In this document: in pieces, positions 19,021-28,078 of the stretch | Layout of the letters: every line of letters starts with the position of its first letter | Position numbering within the stretch: the first letter of the stretch is position 1 | Source of the DNA: Marinicella meishanensis | GTDB lineage: Bacteria; Pseudomonadota; Gammaproteobacteria; Xanthomonadales; Marinicellaceae | NCBI RefSeq assembly: GCF_019931145.1 | Contig: NZ_JAIOUV010000004.1 | Location: 186,001-250,000, forward strand | Length of the DNA: 64,000 nucleotides | Reading direction: 5' to 3' | Notes under the pieces: model-generated | The model's database searches: none | Told to the model about the DNA's origin: nothing | What the model saw: the letters and a program-made list of their open reading frames with translations, nothing else | Translations under genes and position numbers: made by a program

Positions 19021-19875
19021 TCACAGGTCGTTGCGTAAAATGGTGTCCAAGCCAAAACACTTGCGGCGGCTTTGGTTGTGACTCAAGGGTTCGCCACCGC
19101 GCATGCGCGCGGTGTCATAGAACCACACCGTGCCGGCCCCGGCTTGCGAAGAACATTCCAAGAAACCATCCGAACATGAATTCAACCAGGCTTGGGTGAT
19201 CTCCAAACCCAGGTTCAAATGGTAGCCACCACAGTAAGAATCGCCATCAAAAATGGAGGTTTCCACGTCGGTACCGACCACATTCCAAAAGCCTTTGGGC
19301 AAGCTGGGGCGGCCCGCTGTGCCCAACAGCCAATTGTTGTTGTAGTAGTCCATCCAGGACGTTTGTTGCATGCGCACCGCATCACTTTGGTAGCCCAGCA
19401 GCCAACCCAAAGCAGCTTCAAACACATTGCCCTGCATCACCGCATTGGCCAGTGGCGTGCCTTTGGAAGACGGCGCCAAAGCGTTGACCCAGCGGATGCG
19501 GTTGATGATGTTGGGATAGCGGCTGTCATAGGTCGGGTTGGACATGATCCAGCGCATCACATTGCCGCCATTGGAGTGCGTGATCACCACCAAATCGGTG
19601 ATGTTTTTGCTGTTGATGAAACTGCTCAATTGCCCAGCGAGACAGCCAGCGGCGGCGCTGTCCCACATGTATTTTTCAAAGTTGCAATTGATCACCGTGT
19701 AGTTGCTCTGGTTGGGCAACCCTTGGCGGATGGAATTGATGTTGTCCCATTGCCAGTAGTCACTGGCGGCGTTGGTTTGTGATCCGGTGCCGTGGACAAA
19801 GGCCACACCGGTGTTGGACAGTGCGGCGCTTGATCCCAGGATCAGACACGCCAGCACCAAGTACTTGCTGTTCAT
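19021..19875 (-). CDS. Secreted lipase/esterase of the alpha/beta-hydrolase fold
   Basis: This 284-residue exported enzyme has a signal peptide (cleavage near LSNTG, residue about 20) and then a lipase-like start, VAFVHGTGSQ, whose HG would form the oxyanion hole. The nucleophile elbow reads THSNGG, with Ser about residue 100. Asp and His candidates lie in NVVGTDVETSIFDGD and YCGGYHLNLG. Six or more cysteines suggest disulfides (for example CNFEKYMWDSAAAGC). AGAGGTGAG before the ATG marks the start. The DUF4785-like gene follows 15 bases later. A CAAACGTTTG palindrome about 105 bases upstream may be an operator. The substrate (triglyceride, ester or polyester) cannot be read from the sequence. 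Confidence 0.75.
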   Translation of the reverse strand: MNSKYLVLACLILGSSAALSNTGVAFVHGTGSQTNAASDYWQWDNINSIRQGLPNQSNYTVINCNFEKYMWDSAAAGCLAGQLSSFINSKNITDLVVITHSNGGNVMRWIMSNPTYDSRYPNIINRIRWVNALAPSSKGTPLANAVMQGNVFEAALGWLLGYQSDAVRMQQTSWMDYYNNNWLLGTAGRPSLPKGFWNVVGTDVETSIFDGDSYCGGYHLNLGLEITQAWLNSCSDGFLECSSQAGAGTVWFYDTARMRGGEPLSHNQSRRKCFGLDTILRNDL

Positions 19876-20207
19876 TACTCACCTCTTCTTGTGTTGATTA
19901 ATAATTCAGAAGTGCACCAATCTAAGTCGTTGATTTACATCTTCTTCTTTTTATTGTAAACCGATTTTTCAATAATTTTCAAACGTTTGTTTGAAGTTTT
20001 CCCAAAATTCGACCCCAAGCCCCCTCAAAACCGACTTTCAACGGATCTGCAAGCGGCAAAACCACGACGCTTTCACAGTAATTTCAAGCATCTTGGTATC
20101 AAATGTTTGGCGCACCGATAAATCCAGAAAAATATCATTCACTTGCGGGGTATTTGTTGTAAACTACATCGTTGAATGATATTTCTTACTTTAGTCTTGG
20201 AGTAACT
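19876..20207. other. Divergent intergenic region between the lipase gene and pal
   Basis: No gene is supported in this 332-base AT-rich region. It contains the CAAACGTTTG palindrome described separately and must hold the promoters of both flanking operons. A weak pair TTCACT (20138-20143) and TAAACT (20160-20165), 16 bases apart, is a candidate pal promoter. Confidence 0.5.
19978..19995. promoter_or_regulatory. Palindromic operator-like site upstream of the lipase operon
   Basis: TTCAAACGTTTGTTTGAA contains the perfect palindrome CAAACGTTTG (19980-19989) and also the pair CAAAC-N4-GTTTG. Both forms resemble known regulator sites: LacI/PurR-type operators centred on AACGTT, and PsrA-type fatty-acid regulator boxes of the form CAAAC-N2-4-GTTTG. 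The same 10-mer occurs before the TonB-receptor gene at 58694. Confidence 0.45.
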
Positions 20208-20741
20208 ATGAACAAAATAACAAAAATCGCAACACTGTTGATTTTCGCCCTGGCCCTGACGGCTTGTAAAAAAGATGAGGTCAAGCCAAGTAATCCTGAC
20301 GATGGCAGCAGCACCGACAATACCCCTGTGGTTGACACCAACCCAGTGCGCACCGACGGCTTGATCTGCTGTAATCCTGCGGACTTGACCGATCCCAACA
20401 GCTTGTTGTCCAAGCGTGTGGTTTACTTCGATTACGACATGGCCACCATCCGTTCAGAATTCCGCGAAATGCTGGCCCTGCACGGTCAATACCTGTCTGA
20501 GAATCCTTCGGCCCGCATGACTTTGGAAGGCCATGCCGATGAGCGCGGTTCGCGTGAGTACAACCTGGCTTTGGGTGAAAAACGTGGCAACGCCGTGGCC
20601 AACTTGCTGCGCGCTGGTGGCGCCAGTGCCGATCAAATCACCGTGGTCAGTTACGGTGAAGAGCGTCCAGAAGCGATGTGCAGCGACGAGTCGTGCTGGT
20701 CACAAAACCGCCGCGCCGTGATCGTTTACACCGCCGAATAA
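20208..20741 (+). CDS. pal: Peptidoglycan-associated lipoprotein Pal
   Basis: Pal anchors the outer membrane to peptidoglycan and works with the Tol proteins in envelope constriction at division. The 177-residue protein has a lipoprotein signal with lipobox LTAC (Cys22), a short Asp/Ser-rich linker, and an OmpA-like domain from about residue 75 (VVYFDYDMATIR, then LEGHADERGSREYNLALGEKRGNAV). I chose the ATG at 20208 (MNKITK) over an upstream in-frame start at 20172 because it follows GGAG and begins the signal peptide. cpoB, queE and queC follow as in many gammaproteobacteria, but tolB does not precede it; a lipase gene does. Confidence 0.95.
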   Translation: MNKITKIATLLIFALALTACKKDEVKPSNPDDGSSTDNTPVVDTNPVRTDGLICCNPADLTDPNSLLSKRVVYFDYDMATIRSEFREMLALHGQYLSENPSARMTLEGHADERGSREYNLALGEKRGNAVANLLRAGGASADQITVVSYGEERPEAMCSDESCWSQNRRAVIVYTAE

Positions 20742-20764
20742 ACTTTAACCCTTGCGGTTGGTCT

Positions 20765-20790
20765 AAAACCCGGCTTAGGTCGGGTTTTTT
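20765..20790 (+). terminator. Rho-independent terminator after pal
   Basis: AAAACCCG (20765-20772) pairs with CGGGTTTT (20781-20788) around an 8-base loop and runs into T6. It lies between pal and cpoB, so full-length readthrough into cpoB is probably limited. Confidence 0.85.
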
Positions 20791-20820
20791 ACATCTGAAA
20801 CAAACCAAACGAGGTTGCAT

Positions 20821-21687
20821 ATGAAACACATCACCATCATTTGTTTGCTGCTGGTCAGTCACCTGGCCACAGCCCAGAAAATGTCGATCCAGGATCGCTT
20901 GAAACGACTGGAACAACAGGCCGGCGTGCAAAACAACAACAACACGGCGGACCTGGTGATCCAACTGCAGGAGCTGCAAACCCTGGTGGCCCAATTGCAA
21001 GGCAAAATCGAAGAACAAAACTTCCAAATCAACGAGCTCAAAGAACGCCAAAAAGTGCTGTATGTGGACATGGATTCACGCCTGGCTCAACTGGAAGCCA
21101 ACAACTTGTCACAAGCCGGTGAAGTGAAAAACGAATTGGTGGTCGACAGCGCCATCCAAGACGGCAACAACCCAGCGGCCACCACCCAATCGGTGCAATT
21201 GGGCAAACCGGTGGTCCGCGAATCGGTGGACGCCCAATTGTCCACCAACACCATGAACCAAGGCAGCCTCAGCGCCACCACCGTGGCCAGCGATCCGGCC
21301 GTTGAGCAAATGTACCAAGCGGCTTTTGCCCAATTGAAAGCCGGTCGTTTCAATGAATCGGCGCGCTTGTTCGAGGACTTCATCCAACAGCACCCCAACC
21401 ACGAGCTGACCGACAACTCCTATTACTGGCTGGGTGAGTCGTATTACGTGACCCGCAATTACCCCTTGGCCTTGTCGGCCTTTCAGTCACTGGAACAGAA
21501 CTTCCCTTTGAGCAGCAAACTGTCTGACGCCTTGTTGAAAATTGGCTACACCTACCATGAACTGGAAGATTACCAGCAGGCCCAACAAGCCTTGAACAAG
21601 GTGGTCGATTCATTCCCCAACCAATCGGTGGGGCGCCTGGCACAAAACCGCCTCAACCTGCTGCGAAGAGAAGGCAAAATCAATTGA
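20821..21687 (+). CDS. cpoB: Cell division coordinator CpoB (YbgF)
   Basis: CpoB is a periplasmic protein that links Tol-Pal action with peptidoglycan synthesis at the septum. The 288-residue protein has a signal peptide ending at TAQ, an N-terminal coiled coil (about 25-90, rich in Gln, Leu and Glu) for trimerisation, a low-complexity linker, and C-terminal TPR repeats from about 165 (MYQAAFAQLKAGRFNESARLF, then DNSYYWLGESYY and KIGYTYHELEDYQQA). The ATG at 20821 follows GAGG; a TTG at 20815 is less likely. The gene ends overlapping the TTG start of queE. Confidence 0.93.
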   Translation: MKHITIICLLLVSHLATAQKMSIQDRLKRLEQQAGVQNNNNTADLVIQLQELQTLVAQLQGKIEEQNFQINELKERQKVLYVDMDSRLAQLEANNLSQAGEVKNELVVDSAIQDGNNPAATTQSVQLGKPVVRESVDAQLSTNTMNQGSLSATTVASDPAVEQMYQAAFAQLKAGRFNESARLFEDFIQQHPNHELTDNSYYWLGESYYVTRNYPLALSAFQSLEQNFPLSSKLSDALLKIGYTYHELEDYQQAQQALNKVVDSFPNQSVGRLAQNRLNLLRREGKIN

Positions 21688-22340
21688 ACGGGTCGCGTGA
21701 CAAGCAACTCAAAATTTTTGAAATCTTTCACTCCTTGCAGGGTGAAAGCAACCTGTCTGGCCTGCCCACGGTATTTGTGCGGCTGACCGGCTGCCCCTTG
21801 CGCTGCACCTGGTGTGACACCGAATACGCTTTTCACGGCGGCAGCTGGGTGCACTTTGATGCCATCATCGCCGAAGTGAAACAACACAATACCCCTTATG
21901 TCTGTGTCACCGGCGGTGAGCCATTGGCACAGAAACGGGTGTTGGGTTTGCTCGATGCCTTGGTCGATGAAGGCTTCACTGTCAGTTTGGAAACCGCCGG
22001 TTCCATTTCGGTGGCCGAGGTGAATCCCGCGGTGATCAAGGTGGTTGACATGAAAGCCCCCGGTTCCGGAGAGGTGGGCAAAAACCACTATGAAAACTTA
22101 TCCCTGCTCAGCGCCCAAGATCAGGTGAAATTCGTTATCGCCGATGCCGCCGATTACCAATGGAGCAAAGACCTGATCGTCGAACACCAGTTGACCGAGC
22201 GCTGTCAAGTTTTGTTGTCACCGGTGGCTGATGTGTTGAACCCCACCACCTTGGCCGAATGGATCTTGCAAGATCAATTGCTGGTGCGCTTTCAGATTCA
22301 ATTACACAAACACCTGTGGGGCGATCAGCCCGGCACTTAA
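21684..22340 (+). CDS. queE: 7-carboxy-7-deazaguanine synthase QueE
   Basis: QueE is a radical SAM enzyme that makes 7-carboxy-7-deazaguanine in the preQ0/queuosine pathway. The 218-residue protein carries [13 protein letters not shown], the [4Fe-4S] cysteines in CPLRCTWCD, and VTGGEP. No ATG is available: the first in-frame start is TTG at 21684, which overlaps the cpoB stop TGA and stands 9 bases after GAGAAGG, so translation is coupled to cpoB. queC, which uses its product, starts 11 bases after the stop. queD and folE are not in the window. Confidence 0.92.
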   Translation: MNGSRDKQLKIFEIFHSLQGESNLSGLPTVFVRLTGCPLRCTWCDTEYAFHGGSWVHFDAIIAEVKQHNTPYVCVTGGEPLAQKRVLGLLDALVDEGFTVSLETAGSISVAEVNPAVIKVVDMKAPGSGEVGKNHYENLSLLSAQDQVKFVIADAADYQWSKDLIVEHQLTERCQVLLSPVADVLNPTTLAEWILQDQLLVRFQIQLHKHLWGDQPGT

Positions 22341-22351
22341 GGAATGCGAGC

Positions 22352-23035
22352 ATGAACAAGAAATGTGTGGTGTTGTTGTCAGGCGGCTTGGATTCTTCCA
22401 CCTGTCTGGCGGTGGCCAAAGACCAAGGCTACGATTGTTACACCTTGTCGATTGATTATGGCCAACGCCATGTGGCCGAATTGAACGCCTCGGCCCGCAT
22501 TGCCGCGATGCTGACCGACCACCCGCACCAAGTGGTGCAGATCAACCTCGACGCCATCGGTGGTTCAGCCCTGACCGACGAGGCCATCGAGGTGCCCGAT
22601 TATGGCTGCAGCGATGAGGCCATACCGGTCACCTATGTGCCAGCCCGCAACACCATATTTTTGTCCACCGCTTTGGCTTATGCCGAAGTGGTGGGCGCCG
22701 AGGCCATTTTCATCGGGGTCACTGCAGTGGATTATTCGGGTTATCCGGATTGCCGCGCCGAATACATCGAAGCCTTCACCACCATGGCCAACCTGGCCAC
22801 CAAAGCCGGGGTCGAAGGCCAGCGCTTAGAAATCATCACCCCGCTGATTGATGCCGACAAGGCACAAATCATTCAAATGGGGCACGCCCTGGGTTTTGAC
22901 TACAGCCAAACCGTCAGTTGTTACAATGCCAATGAGGCCGGTGAGGCCTGTGGCACTTGTGATTCTTGCCATTACCGCCGCCAGGGTTTTACCCAGGCCG
23001 GCATTGCCGATCCCACCCGCTATGTTGACCACTGA
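22352..23035 (+). CDS. queC: 7-cyano-7-deazaguanine (preQ0) synthase QueC
   Basis: QueC converts 7-carboxy-7-deazaguanine to preQ0 with ATP and ammonia. The 227-residue protein has the ATP-pyrophosphatase loop [10 protein letters not shown] near the start and, at its end, the zinc-binding cysteine cluster [17 protein letters not shown]. The ATG at 22352 follows AAGGA; the open frame extends upstream through the end of queE without homology. The stop overlaps the start of the MOSC gene. Confidence 0.94.
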   Translation: MNKKCVVLLSGGLDSSTCLAVAKDQGYDCYTLSIDYGQRHVAELNASARIAAMLTDHPHQVVQINLDAIGGSALTDEAIEVPDYGCSDEAIPVTYVPARNTIFLSTALAYAEVVGAEAIFIGVTAVDYSGYPDCRAEYIEAFTTMANLATKAGVEGQRLEIITPLIDADKAQIIQMGHALGFDYSQTVSCYNANEAGEACGTCDSCHYRRQGFTQAGIADPTRYVDH

Positions 23036-23870
23036 CACCGCAACCATCACCCAACTGATCAGTTACCCGATCAAGTCATGTGCCGGTTTGTCGCACCAAA
23101 CCATCACCGCCAATGCCTTGGGGCTGCCCCATGACCGCCAATGGATGGTGGTGGATGCCAACGGCCGCTTCCTGAGCCAACGCCAACACCCGACCATGGC
23201 CTTGATTCAGCCACGAATGACAGCCGGGACTTTGCGCTTGTCGGCACCGGGCATGGCCGAGATTGAAATCCCCCAAACCAGTGAACCCACCACCCTCGAA
23301 GTCACGGTCTGGAAAGACACCGTACAGGCCCACACCACCCTCGATGCGGTCAACCAATGGCTGTCATCTTATTTGGGTTCACCGGTGCGCTTGGTGCATT
23401 ATGGCAGCGACAGTTTTCGACAGATTGATCCGGCCTTCGCCGCCCCGGGCCAAGCCGTGGCCTTCGCCGATGGGTACCCGCTGCTGGTCACCCACGAAGC
23501 CAGTTTGGCGGACTTGAATGGCCGCTTGTCTGCCGCGGTGGACATGAGTCGTTTTCGACCCAACATCGTTGTGCAGTCTGCTGCGGATGCCTGGTCCGAG
23601 CTGGGCTGGCAACGGCTGCAAAATGATCCGGCAAACAGCGAAGCCGGACACCTTGACTTGGTCAAACCTTGTGCCCGCTGTGTGATGACCGGCATCAACC
23701 AACAAACCGGCGAACAAACCGGCAGTGAGGTGTTGAAAACTTTGCGCCAACAATTCGCCCACCAGGACCAAGCGGTGTTTGGCATCAATGGCATCGCCCA
23801 CAGTCCGCAGGACCAGTTGCCCTTGCAGGTGGGTCAATCACTGCAGATAGTGCACAAACAAGCCGGTTAA
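23022..23870 (+). CDS. MOSC-domain protein (YcbX-like)
   Basis: This 282-residue protein has a beta-barrel MOSC_N domain ([24 protein letters not shown]) followed by a MOSC domain (RFRPNIVV, then [16 protein letters not shown], with the conserved Cys). MOSC proteins bind the molybdenum cofactor; YcbX-like members reduce N-hydroxylated compounds with a redox partner. The usual C-terminal 2Fe-2S ferredoxin domain of E. coli YcbX is absent. The ATG at 23022 overlaps the end of queC by 14 bases, implying cotranscription. Its 3' end overlaps the convergent exporter gene by 33 bases. Confidence 0.85.
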   Translation: MLTTDTATITQLISYPIKSCAGLSHQTITANALGLPHDRQWMVVDANGRFLSQRQHPTMALIQPRMTAGTLRLSAPGMAEIEIPQTSEPTTLEVTVWKDTVQAHTTLDAVNQWLSSYLGSPVRLVHYGSDSFRQIDPAFAAPGQAVAFADGYPLLVTHEASLADLNGRLSAAVDMSRFRPNIVVQSAADAWSELGWQRLQNDPANSEAGHLDLVKPCARCVMTGINQQTGEQTGSEVLKTLRQQFAHQDQAVFGINGIAHSPQDQLPLQVGQSLQIVHKQAG

Positions 23871-24851
23871 GCCGATTTGACTGGCGAACACCAAAGCGCC
23901 CAGTAACACCAAGCGCCCACCGGTGGCACCCAACTCCCGCACCCGCACTTTGAGGCCGATGGCCACCATGGCCAACACAAACAAGCCATCGCTGAGCCGT
24001 TCACCCCAAGCCAGGACCGGCTGTGGCAACCACGCCATGCTGGCCAACACCGCGCACAACAAAAACACCCAAATGAACCAGGGCACCAAAGCCAGCCAGG
24101 ACCAAGGGCCTGGCGTGCGGGTGGCTGGATCAGATGCTGGCTCGGTTGCGGGGGTCTGGCGCCACAGCACAATCAACACCAACAACAACGGCACCAACAA
24201 CAGGATGCGGCACATTTTGATCAGCACAGCGGTTTGTCCAACTGGATCACTGACGGCAAAACCTGCGGCCACCACATGGCCCATGGATTGCAAGGTGTTG
24301 CCCAACAGCAGGCCCATTTCGCCCGGTCCATCACCGACCCAAACCGGGGCCAACCAGGCCAGCACAAACACCCCCAAAAAACCCAAAAAATTGACCACCG
24401 CCACCGTCATGGCAGCGGGCCCAACCGGACCCTGCAGCACCTTTTGCACCGCCATCACGGCAGCCGAACCACAGATGCCTTGGCCACTGGCCAGCAAACA
24501 GGCCGTGCTGGCCGGTATGGCCAACAACCGGGCCAACAATGCGGTGATGGCAAAGGTCATGACCAAGGCCAACACCACAAAAACCAACACCGCACCGTTG
24601 ATTTGCCACAACACCCAGGCATTCATTTGCAACCCCATCAAGGCCACGGCCACCGACAAAGCATGACACTCCAACCAATCGACGCCCGCCACACATCGTC
24701 TTGGGACCGGCCACACATTGCCCAGCACAAAGCCCATCAACAAGGCCAACAAGGTCACCCCCATGGAGAAGTGATCAGACAGCCACCAGGCAGCCAGGGC
24801 CAACAGGCCAACCCAGATCCAGCCAGGCAAAAGTGAGGTCAATCTTCGCAT
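23838..24851 (-). CDS. YeiH/UPF0324-family membrane protein (putative sulfate exporter)
   Basis: This integral membrane protein has about ten hydrophobic helices across 337 residues. Family signatures include LLMGFVLGN, LASGQGICGSAAVMA, and LQSMGHVVAAGFAVSDPVGQTAVLIKM. Members are annotated as putative sulfate exporters, with weak functional evidence. The start is uncertain: ATG at 24851 (MRRLTSLLPGW), ATG at 24869 or TTG at 24884; none has a clear ribosome site. The gene is convergent with the MOSC gene, overlapping its end, and divergent from nhaB. Confidence 0.8.
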   Translation of the reverse strand: MRRLTSLLPGWIWVGLLALAAWWLSDHFSMGVTLLALLMGFVLGNVWPVPRRCVAGVDWLECHALSVAVALMGLQMNAWVLWQINGAVLVFVVLALVMTFAITALLARLLAIPASTACLLASGQGICGSAAVMAVQKVLQGPVGPAAMTVAVVNFLGFLGVFVLAWLAPVWVGDGPGEMGLLLGNTLQSMGHVVAAGFAVSDPVGQTAVLIKMCRILLLVPLLLVLIVLWRQTPATEPASDPATRTPGPWSWLALVPWFIWVFLLCAVLASMAWLPQPVLAWGERLSDGLFVLAMVAIGLKVRVRELGATGGRLVLLGALVFASQIGLTGLFVHYLQ

Positions 24852-24954
24852 GGCTGCATTGTAACCCATGGCATTCAGGCCCAAAGCCCATAATATTCAA
24901 TGATTTGGCCATTTTTTTGGATTCGATTAGCGCATCAAGGATGGATTCTCATGT

Positions 24955-24960
24955 TAAAAT
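24955..24960 (+). promoter_or_regulatory. Candidate -10 box of nhaB
   Basis: TAAAAT at 24955-24960 would start transcription a few bases before the nested hairpin of the nhaB leader. No good -35 hexamer is visible at the usual distance. Confidence 0.35.
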
Positions 24961-24969
24961 TTGGCCTTT

Positions 24970-25034
24970 CGTTTTCCGATCACCTGCTGGGGGCGTGTCT
25001 TGATTGACACAACAAACAGGTGGGAAACGTTTTT
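24970..25034 (+). promoter_or_regulatory. Structured, terminator-like leader of nhaB
   Basis: Nested pairing spans this leader: CGTTTTC (24970-24976) with GGAAACG (25023-25029), CACCTG (24981-24986) with CAGGTG (25017-25022), and GTGTC (24995-24999) with GACAC (25006-25010), with a one-sided CGAT bulge and an asymmetric internal loop. T5 follows at once (25030-25034), 26 bases before the nhaB ATG, so it could act as an attenuator or riboswitch-like element. I cannot match it to a known class. Confidence 0.55.
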
Positions 25035-25059
25035 GATCAAAAGACCTAATGGAGCAATC

Positions 25060-26532
25060 ATGTTGAATTCCTTTTACAACGAATTTCTGGGCAACAGCCC
25101 GCAGTGGTTTAAAAACGTCATCATCGCCTTTTTATTGGCTTGTTACCCACTGACCCTGTTGTTGGGAGAAACCGTCATGGGCTGGGCATTCATCTTGATG
25201 TTCATCATGACCTTGGCCTTGGCATTGAAATGCTATCCTTTGCAGTCCGGCGGCCTTTTGGCCATTGCGGTGTTGGCTTTGGGTTTAACCAGTGCCGAAA
25301 CGGTGTGGTACGAAATCCAACAAAACCTCGGGGTGATCATGCTGTTGGTGTTCATGGTCAGCTTCATCTATTTCATGAAACCACTGTTGATTTTCATCTT
25401 CGGTAAAATCTTGCTCAAAGTCAGGAACAAGATTGTGCTGTCTTTGATGTTCTCCATTTCTGCTGCGGTGTTGTCAGCCTTCCTGGATGCGCTGACGGTG
25501 ATGGCGGTGTTGATCACGGTATTCGTGGCCTTGTATGGGGTTTATGAAAAGGTCCATTCCAGCATCAACGTCGATTATGATGACAATGAGGAAAAGGACC
25601 GCCAACAATTGGGCGGTGACACACTGGAAGAATTCCGCGCCTTTTTGCGCTCATTGGTGATGCACGGCGCTGTGGGCACCGCTTTGGGTGGCGTTTGTAC
25701 CCAAGTGGGTGAACCACAAAACCTGTTGATCAGTGAAAAAATGGGCTGGAACTTCATTCAGTTTGCCGCCGAAATGGCACACGTGACTTTCCCGGCTGTG
25801 ATCGCTGGTCTGTTGACCGTGATCGTGTTGGAAGTGACCAAAAAGTTTGGCTTTGGGGGCCACCTGGATGCTGGGGTGCGCAAAATCCTGGAAAACTACC
25901 TCAACGAAGAAAATGAGAAACGCACCAAGCGCGAAACCTATGCTTTGATCATCCAGGGCATCAGTGGCTTATTGCTGATTGCCGCCTTGGCCTTACACAT
26001 CATGCAACCGGGGCTGATTGGTTTGTTTTTGCTGGTGTTGACCACCGCCCTGACCGGCATCAATGAAGAGCACCGCATCGGTCACGCCTTTGAAGAATCG
26101 CTGCCCTTTGTGTCCTTGTTGTGCATCTTCTTCGTGATTGTCGGCATGATCCATGACCTGCACCTGTTCAAGCCGGTGATTGATTGGGTCTTGACTTTAC
26201 CGATCGACGCCCAACCGAAAGCCTTCTTCCTGGCCAATGGCATTTTGTCCGCCATCAGTGACAACGTGTTCGTGGCCACGGTATACATCAACGAAGTGAA
26301 AGCCCAATTTGATGCCGGCAACATCAGCCGCGAACATTTTGACACCCTGGCCGTGGCCATCAACACCGGTACCAACCTGCCCAGTGTCGCCACCCCCAAT
26401 GGTCAAGCGGCCTTCTTGTTCTTGCTGACCTCGGCCCTGGCCCCAGCCATCCGTTTGGGTTACATGCAAATGGTGTGGATGGCCCTGCCCTACACCGTGG
26501 TCCTGACCATAGTGGGCTACTGGTTCCAATAA
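25060..26532 (+). CDS. nhaB: Na+/H+ antiporter NhaB
   Basis: NhaB exports sodium in exchange for protons across the inner membrane. The 490-residue protein aligns in pattern with the family from its start (FYNEFLGNSPQWFKNVIIAFL) to its end, with about 12 membrane segments and conserved blocks such as AFLDALTVMAVLITV, GTALGGVCTQVGEPQNLLI and SAISDNVFVATVYINE. GGAG stands 5 bases before the ATG at 25060. The structured leader upstream may control expression. A strong terminator follows. Such an antiporter fits a marine or saline habitat. Confidence 0.95.
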   Translation: MLNSFYNEFLGNSPQWFKNVIIAFLLACYPLTLLLGETVMGWAFILMFIMTLALALKCYPLQSGGLLAIAVLALGLTSAETVWYEIQQNLGVIMLLVFMVSFIYFMKPLLIFIFGKILLKVRNKIVLSLMFSISAAVLSAFLDALTVMAVLITVFVALYGVYEKVHSSINVDYDDNEEKDRQQLGGDTLEEFRAFLRSLVMHGAVGTALGGVCTQVGEPQNLLISEKMGWNFIQFAAEMAHVTFPAVIAGLLTVIVLEVTKKFGFGGHLDAGVRKILENYLNEENEKRTKRETYALIIQGISGLLLIAALALHIMQPGLIGLFLLVLTTALTGINEEHRIGHAFEESLPFVSLLCIFFVIVGMIHDLHLFKPVIDWVLTLPIDAQPKAFFLANGILSAISDNVFVATVYINEVKAQFDAGNISREHFDTLAVAINTGTNLPSVATPNGQAAFLFLLTSALAPAIRLGYMQMVWMALPYTVVLTIVGYWFQ

Positions 26533-26550
26533 ACACCACCAACAACCAAC

Positions 26551-26583
26551 AAAAAAGCCTGGACATCGTGACCAGGCTTTTTA
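26551..26583. terminator. Bidirectional terminator between nhaB and gshA
   Basis: AAAAGCCTGG (26553-26562) pairs with CCAGGCTTTT (26572-26581) around a 9-base loop, with an A-run before and a T-run after, so it can serve both convergent genes. Confidence 0.88.
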
Positions 26584-26605
26584 TTCTCGGCATCAGGACC
26601 GCTGT

Positions 26606-27964
26606 TCAAAAAGCATAGGTGTCAAACAACTGCTCGATGTTTTTGTTCCACACCCCATGGTATTTTCCGAGCTTGCGTTCGGCCGGGGTGACATCGGTGT
26701 CGGCGATGATTTGTAAGGGCTCCAGATAAATGCTCTCATCTTTACCACAGGGAGAGCGGATGGCCCGTTGTTCCAAACCCGCGCGGGCTTGGGCCAACAT
26801 TTGCAAAGCCAATTCGCGCACGGTGGCGCCCCGAAATGGGGTGTCCAGGCCCAGGCGGGGAACGTGGTTGCGCAGGTGCTCATGTTCGGCAGTGGTCCAA
26901 TCACTGACCCAGTCGCTGGCCAAATCCAATTGGGTTTGGTCATACAACAAGCCAATCCACAAGGCCGGTAGCGCACAGATGCGGCGCCAAGGACCGCCAT
27001 CGGCACCGCGCATTTCCAGGAATTTTTTCAAGCGCACTTCCGGAAAGGCGGTGGTCAGGTGGTCTTCCCAATCCTTCATGGTGGGCAGCTCTCCCGGCAG
27101 CACCGACAGTTGGCCGCGCATGAAATCGCGGAATGACAAGCCCGCCGCATTGATGTACCGACCCTCGCGATAAACGAAGTACATCGGCACATCCAACATG
27201 TAATCGACATAGCGCTCAAAGCCCATGTTCGATTCAAACACAAATGGAATGATGCCACAGCGGTCCGCATCGGTGTCGGTCCAAATGTGCGAGCGGTAAC
27301 TGACAAAGCCATTGCCTTGGCCATCGGTGAATGGGGAATTGGCAAACAAGGCCGTGGCGATGGGTTGCAAGGCCAGCGAAACGCGGAATTTTTTCACCAT
27401 ATCGGCCTCTGAATCAAAGTCCAAATTGGCCTGGATGGTGCAGGTTCGTTTCATCATGTCCAACCCCAATGAACCGACTTTGGGCATGTATTCACTCATG
27501 ATGGCATAACGCCCTTTGGGCATGAACTCAATGTCTTCGCGGGTCGCTTGGGGGTGGAATCCCATGCCCAAAAAGGCACTGCCCATGGGTTCGGCCACCG
27601 CTTTGACTTCTTTCAAATGCTGGCCGGTTTCACTGCAAGTTTGGTGCACATCTGCCAATGGCGCCCCGGACAATTCCAGCTGGCCACCTGGCTCCAAAGT
27701 GATCGAACAACCATCCCGTTTTAAAGCCACCACATGTTCGCCTTCGTATTCGGGCTGCCAATCAAATTGTGCGGCCAGACCGTTGAGGATGTCCTTGATG
27801 CCACCGGGTTCATGGTAATGCAGGGGTTGGTGGTTGGCCCGATGAAAACCAAATTTCTCGTGTTCTGTGCCCACTTTCCAAGCCGACCTGGGTTTGCATC
27901 CAGCGGCAATGTAATCGATGAGTTGTTGTTTGTTTTCGATCGGTATTTGCTTGTTGTTGGCCAT
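26606..27964 (-). CDS. gshA: Glutamate-cysteine ligase, plant/alphaproteobacterial type
   Basis: This enzyme joins glutamate and cysteine, the first step of glutathione synthesis, in the cytosol. The 452-residue protein belongs to the GCS2 type found in plants, alphaproteobacteria and Xanthomonadales rather than the E. coli type: KVGTEHEKFGF near the start, LEPGGQLELSG, FHPQATREDIEFMPKGRY, and MMKRTCTIQANLDF. The two cysteines that form the regulatory disulfide in the plant enzyme were not checked by alignment. CAGGGTATTC before the ATG is a modest ribosome site. Confidence 0.92.
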   Translation of the reverse strand: MANNKQIPIENKQQLIDYIAAGCKPRSAWKVGTEHEKFGFHRANHQPLHYHEPGGIKDILNGLAAQFDWQPEYEGEHVVALKRDGCSITLEPGGQLELSGAPLADVHQTCSETGQHLKEVKAVAEPMGSAFLGMGFHPQATREDIEFMPKGRYAIMSEYMPKVGSLGLDMMKRTCTIQANLDFDSEADMVKKFRVSLALQPIATALFANSPFTDGQGNGFVSYRSHIWTDTDADRCGIIPFVFESNMGFERYVDYMLDVPMYFVYREGRYINAAGLSFRDFMRGQLSVLPGELPTMKDWEDHLTTAFPEVRLKKFLEMRGADGGPWRRICALPALWIGLLYDQTQLDLASDWVSDWTTAEHEHLRNHVPRLGLDTPFRGATVRELALQMLAQARAGLEQRAIRSPCGKDESIYLEPLQIIADTDVTPAERKLGKYHGVWNKNIEQLFDTYAF

Positions 27965-28078
27965 GAATACCCTGAGAATGGTGGGGGGTTTTATCTTACC
28001 AAAAAATGTTTCACCCCAGACAGTTTAAATCACGACTTGGCCTTTTCAGCAGGCGGCCCTTTGTGCTTTAATCAGGGC

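Noticed and set aside
19991-20179. 62-codon open frame between the lipase gene and pal
   Set aside because: No ribosome site, no recognisable content, and it covers the likely promoter region.
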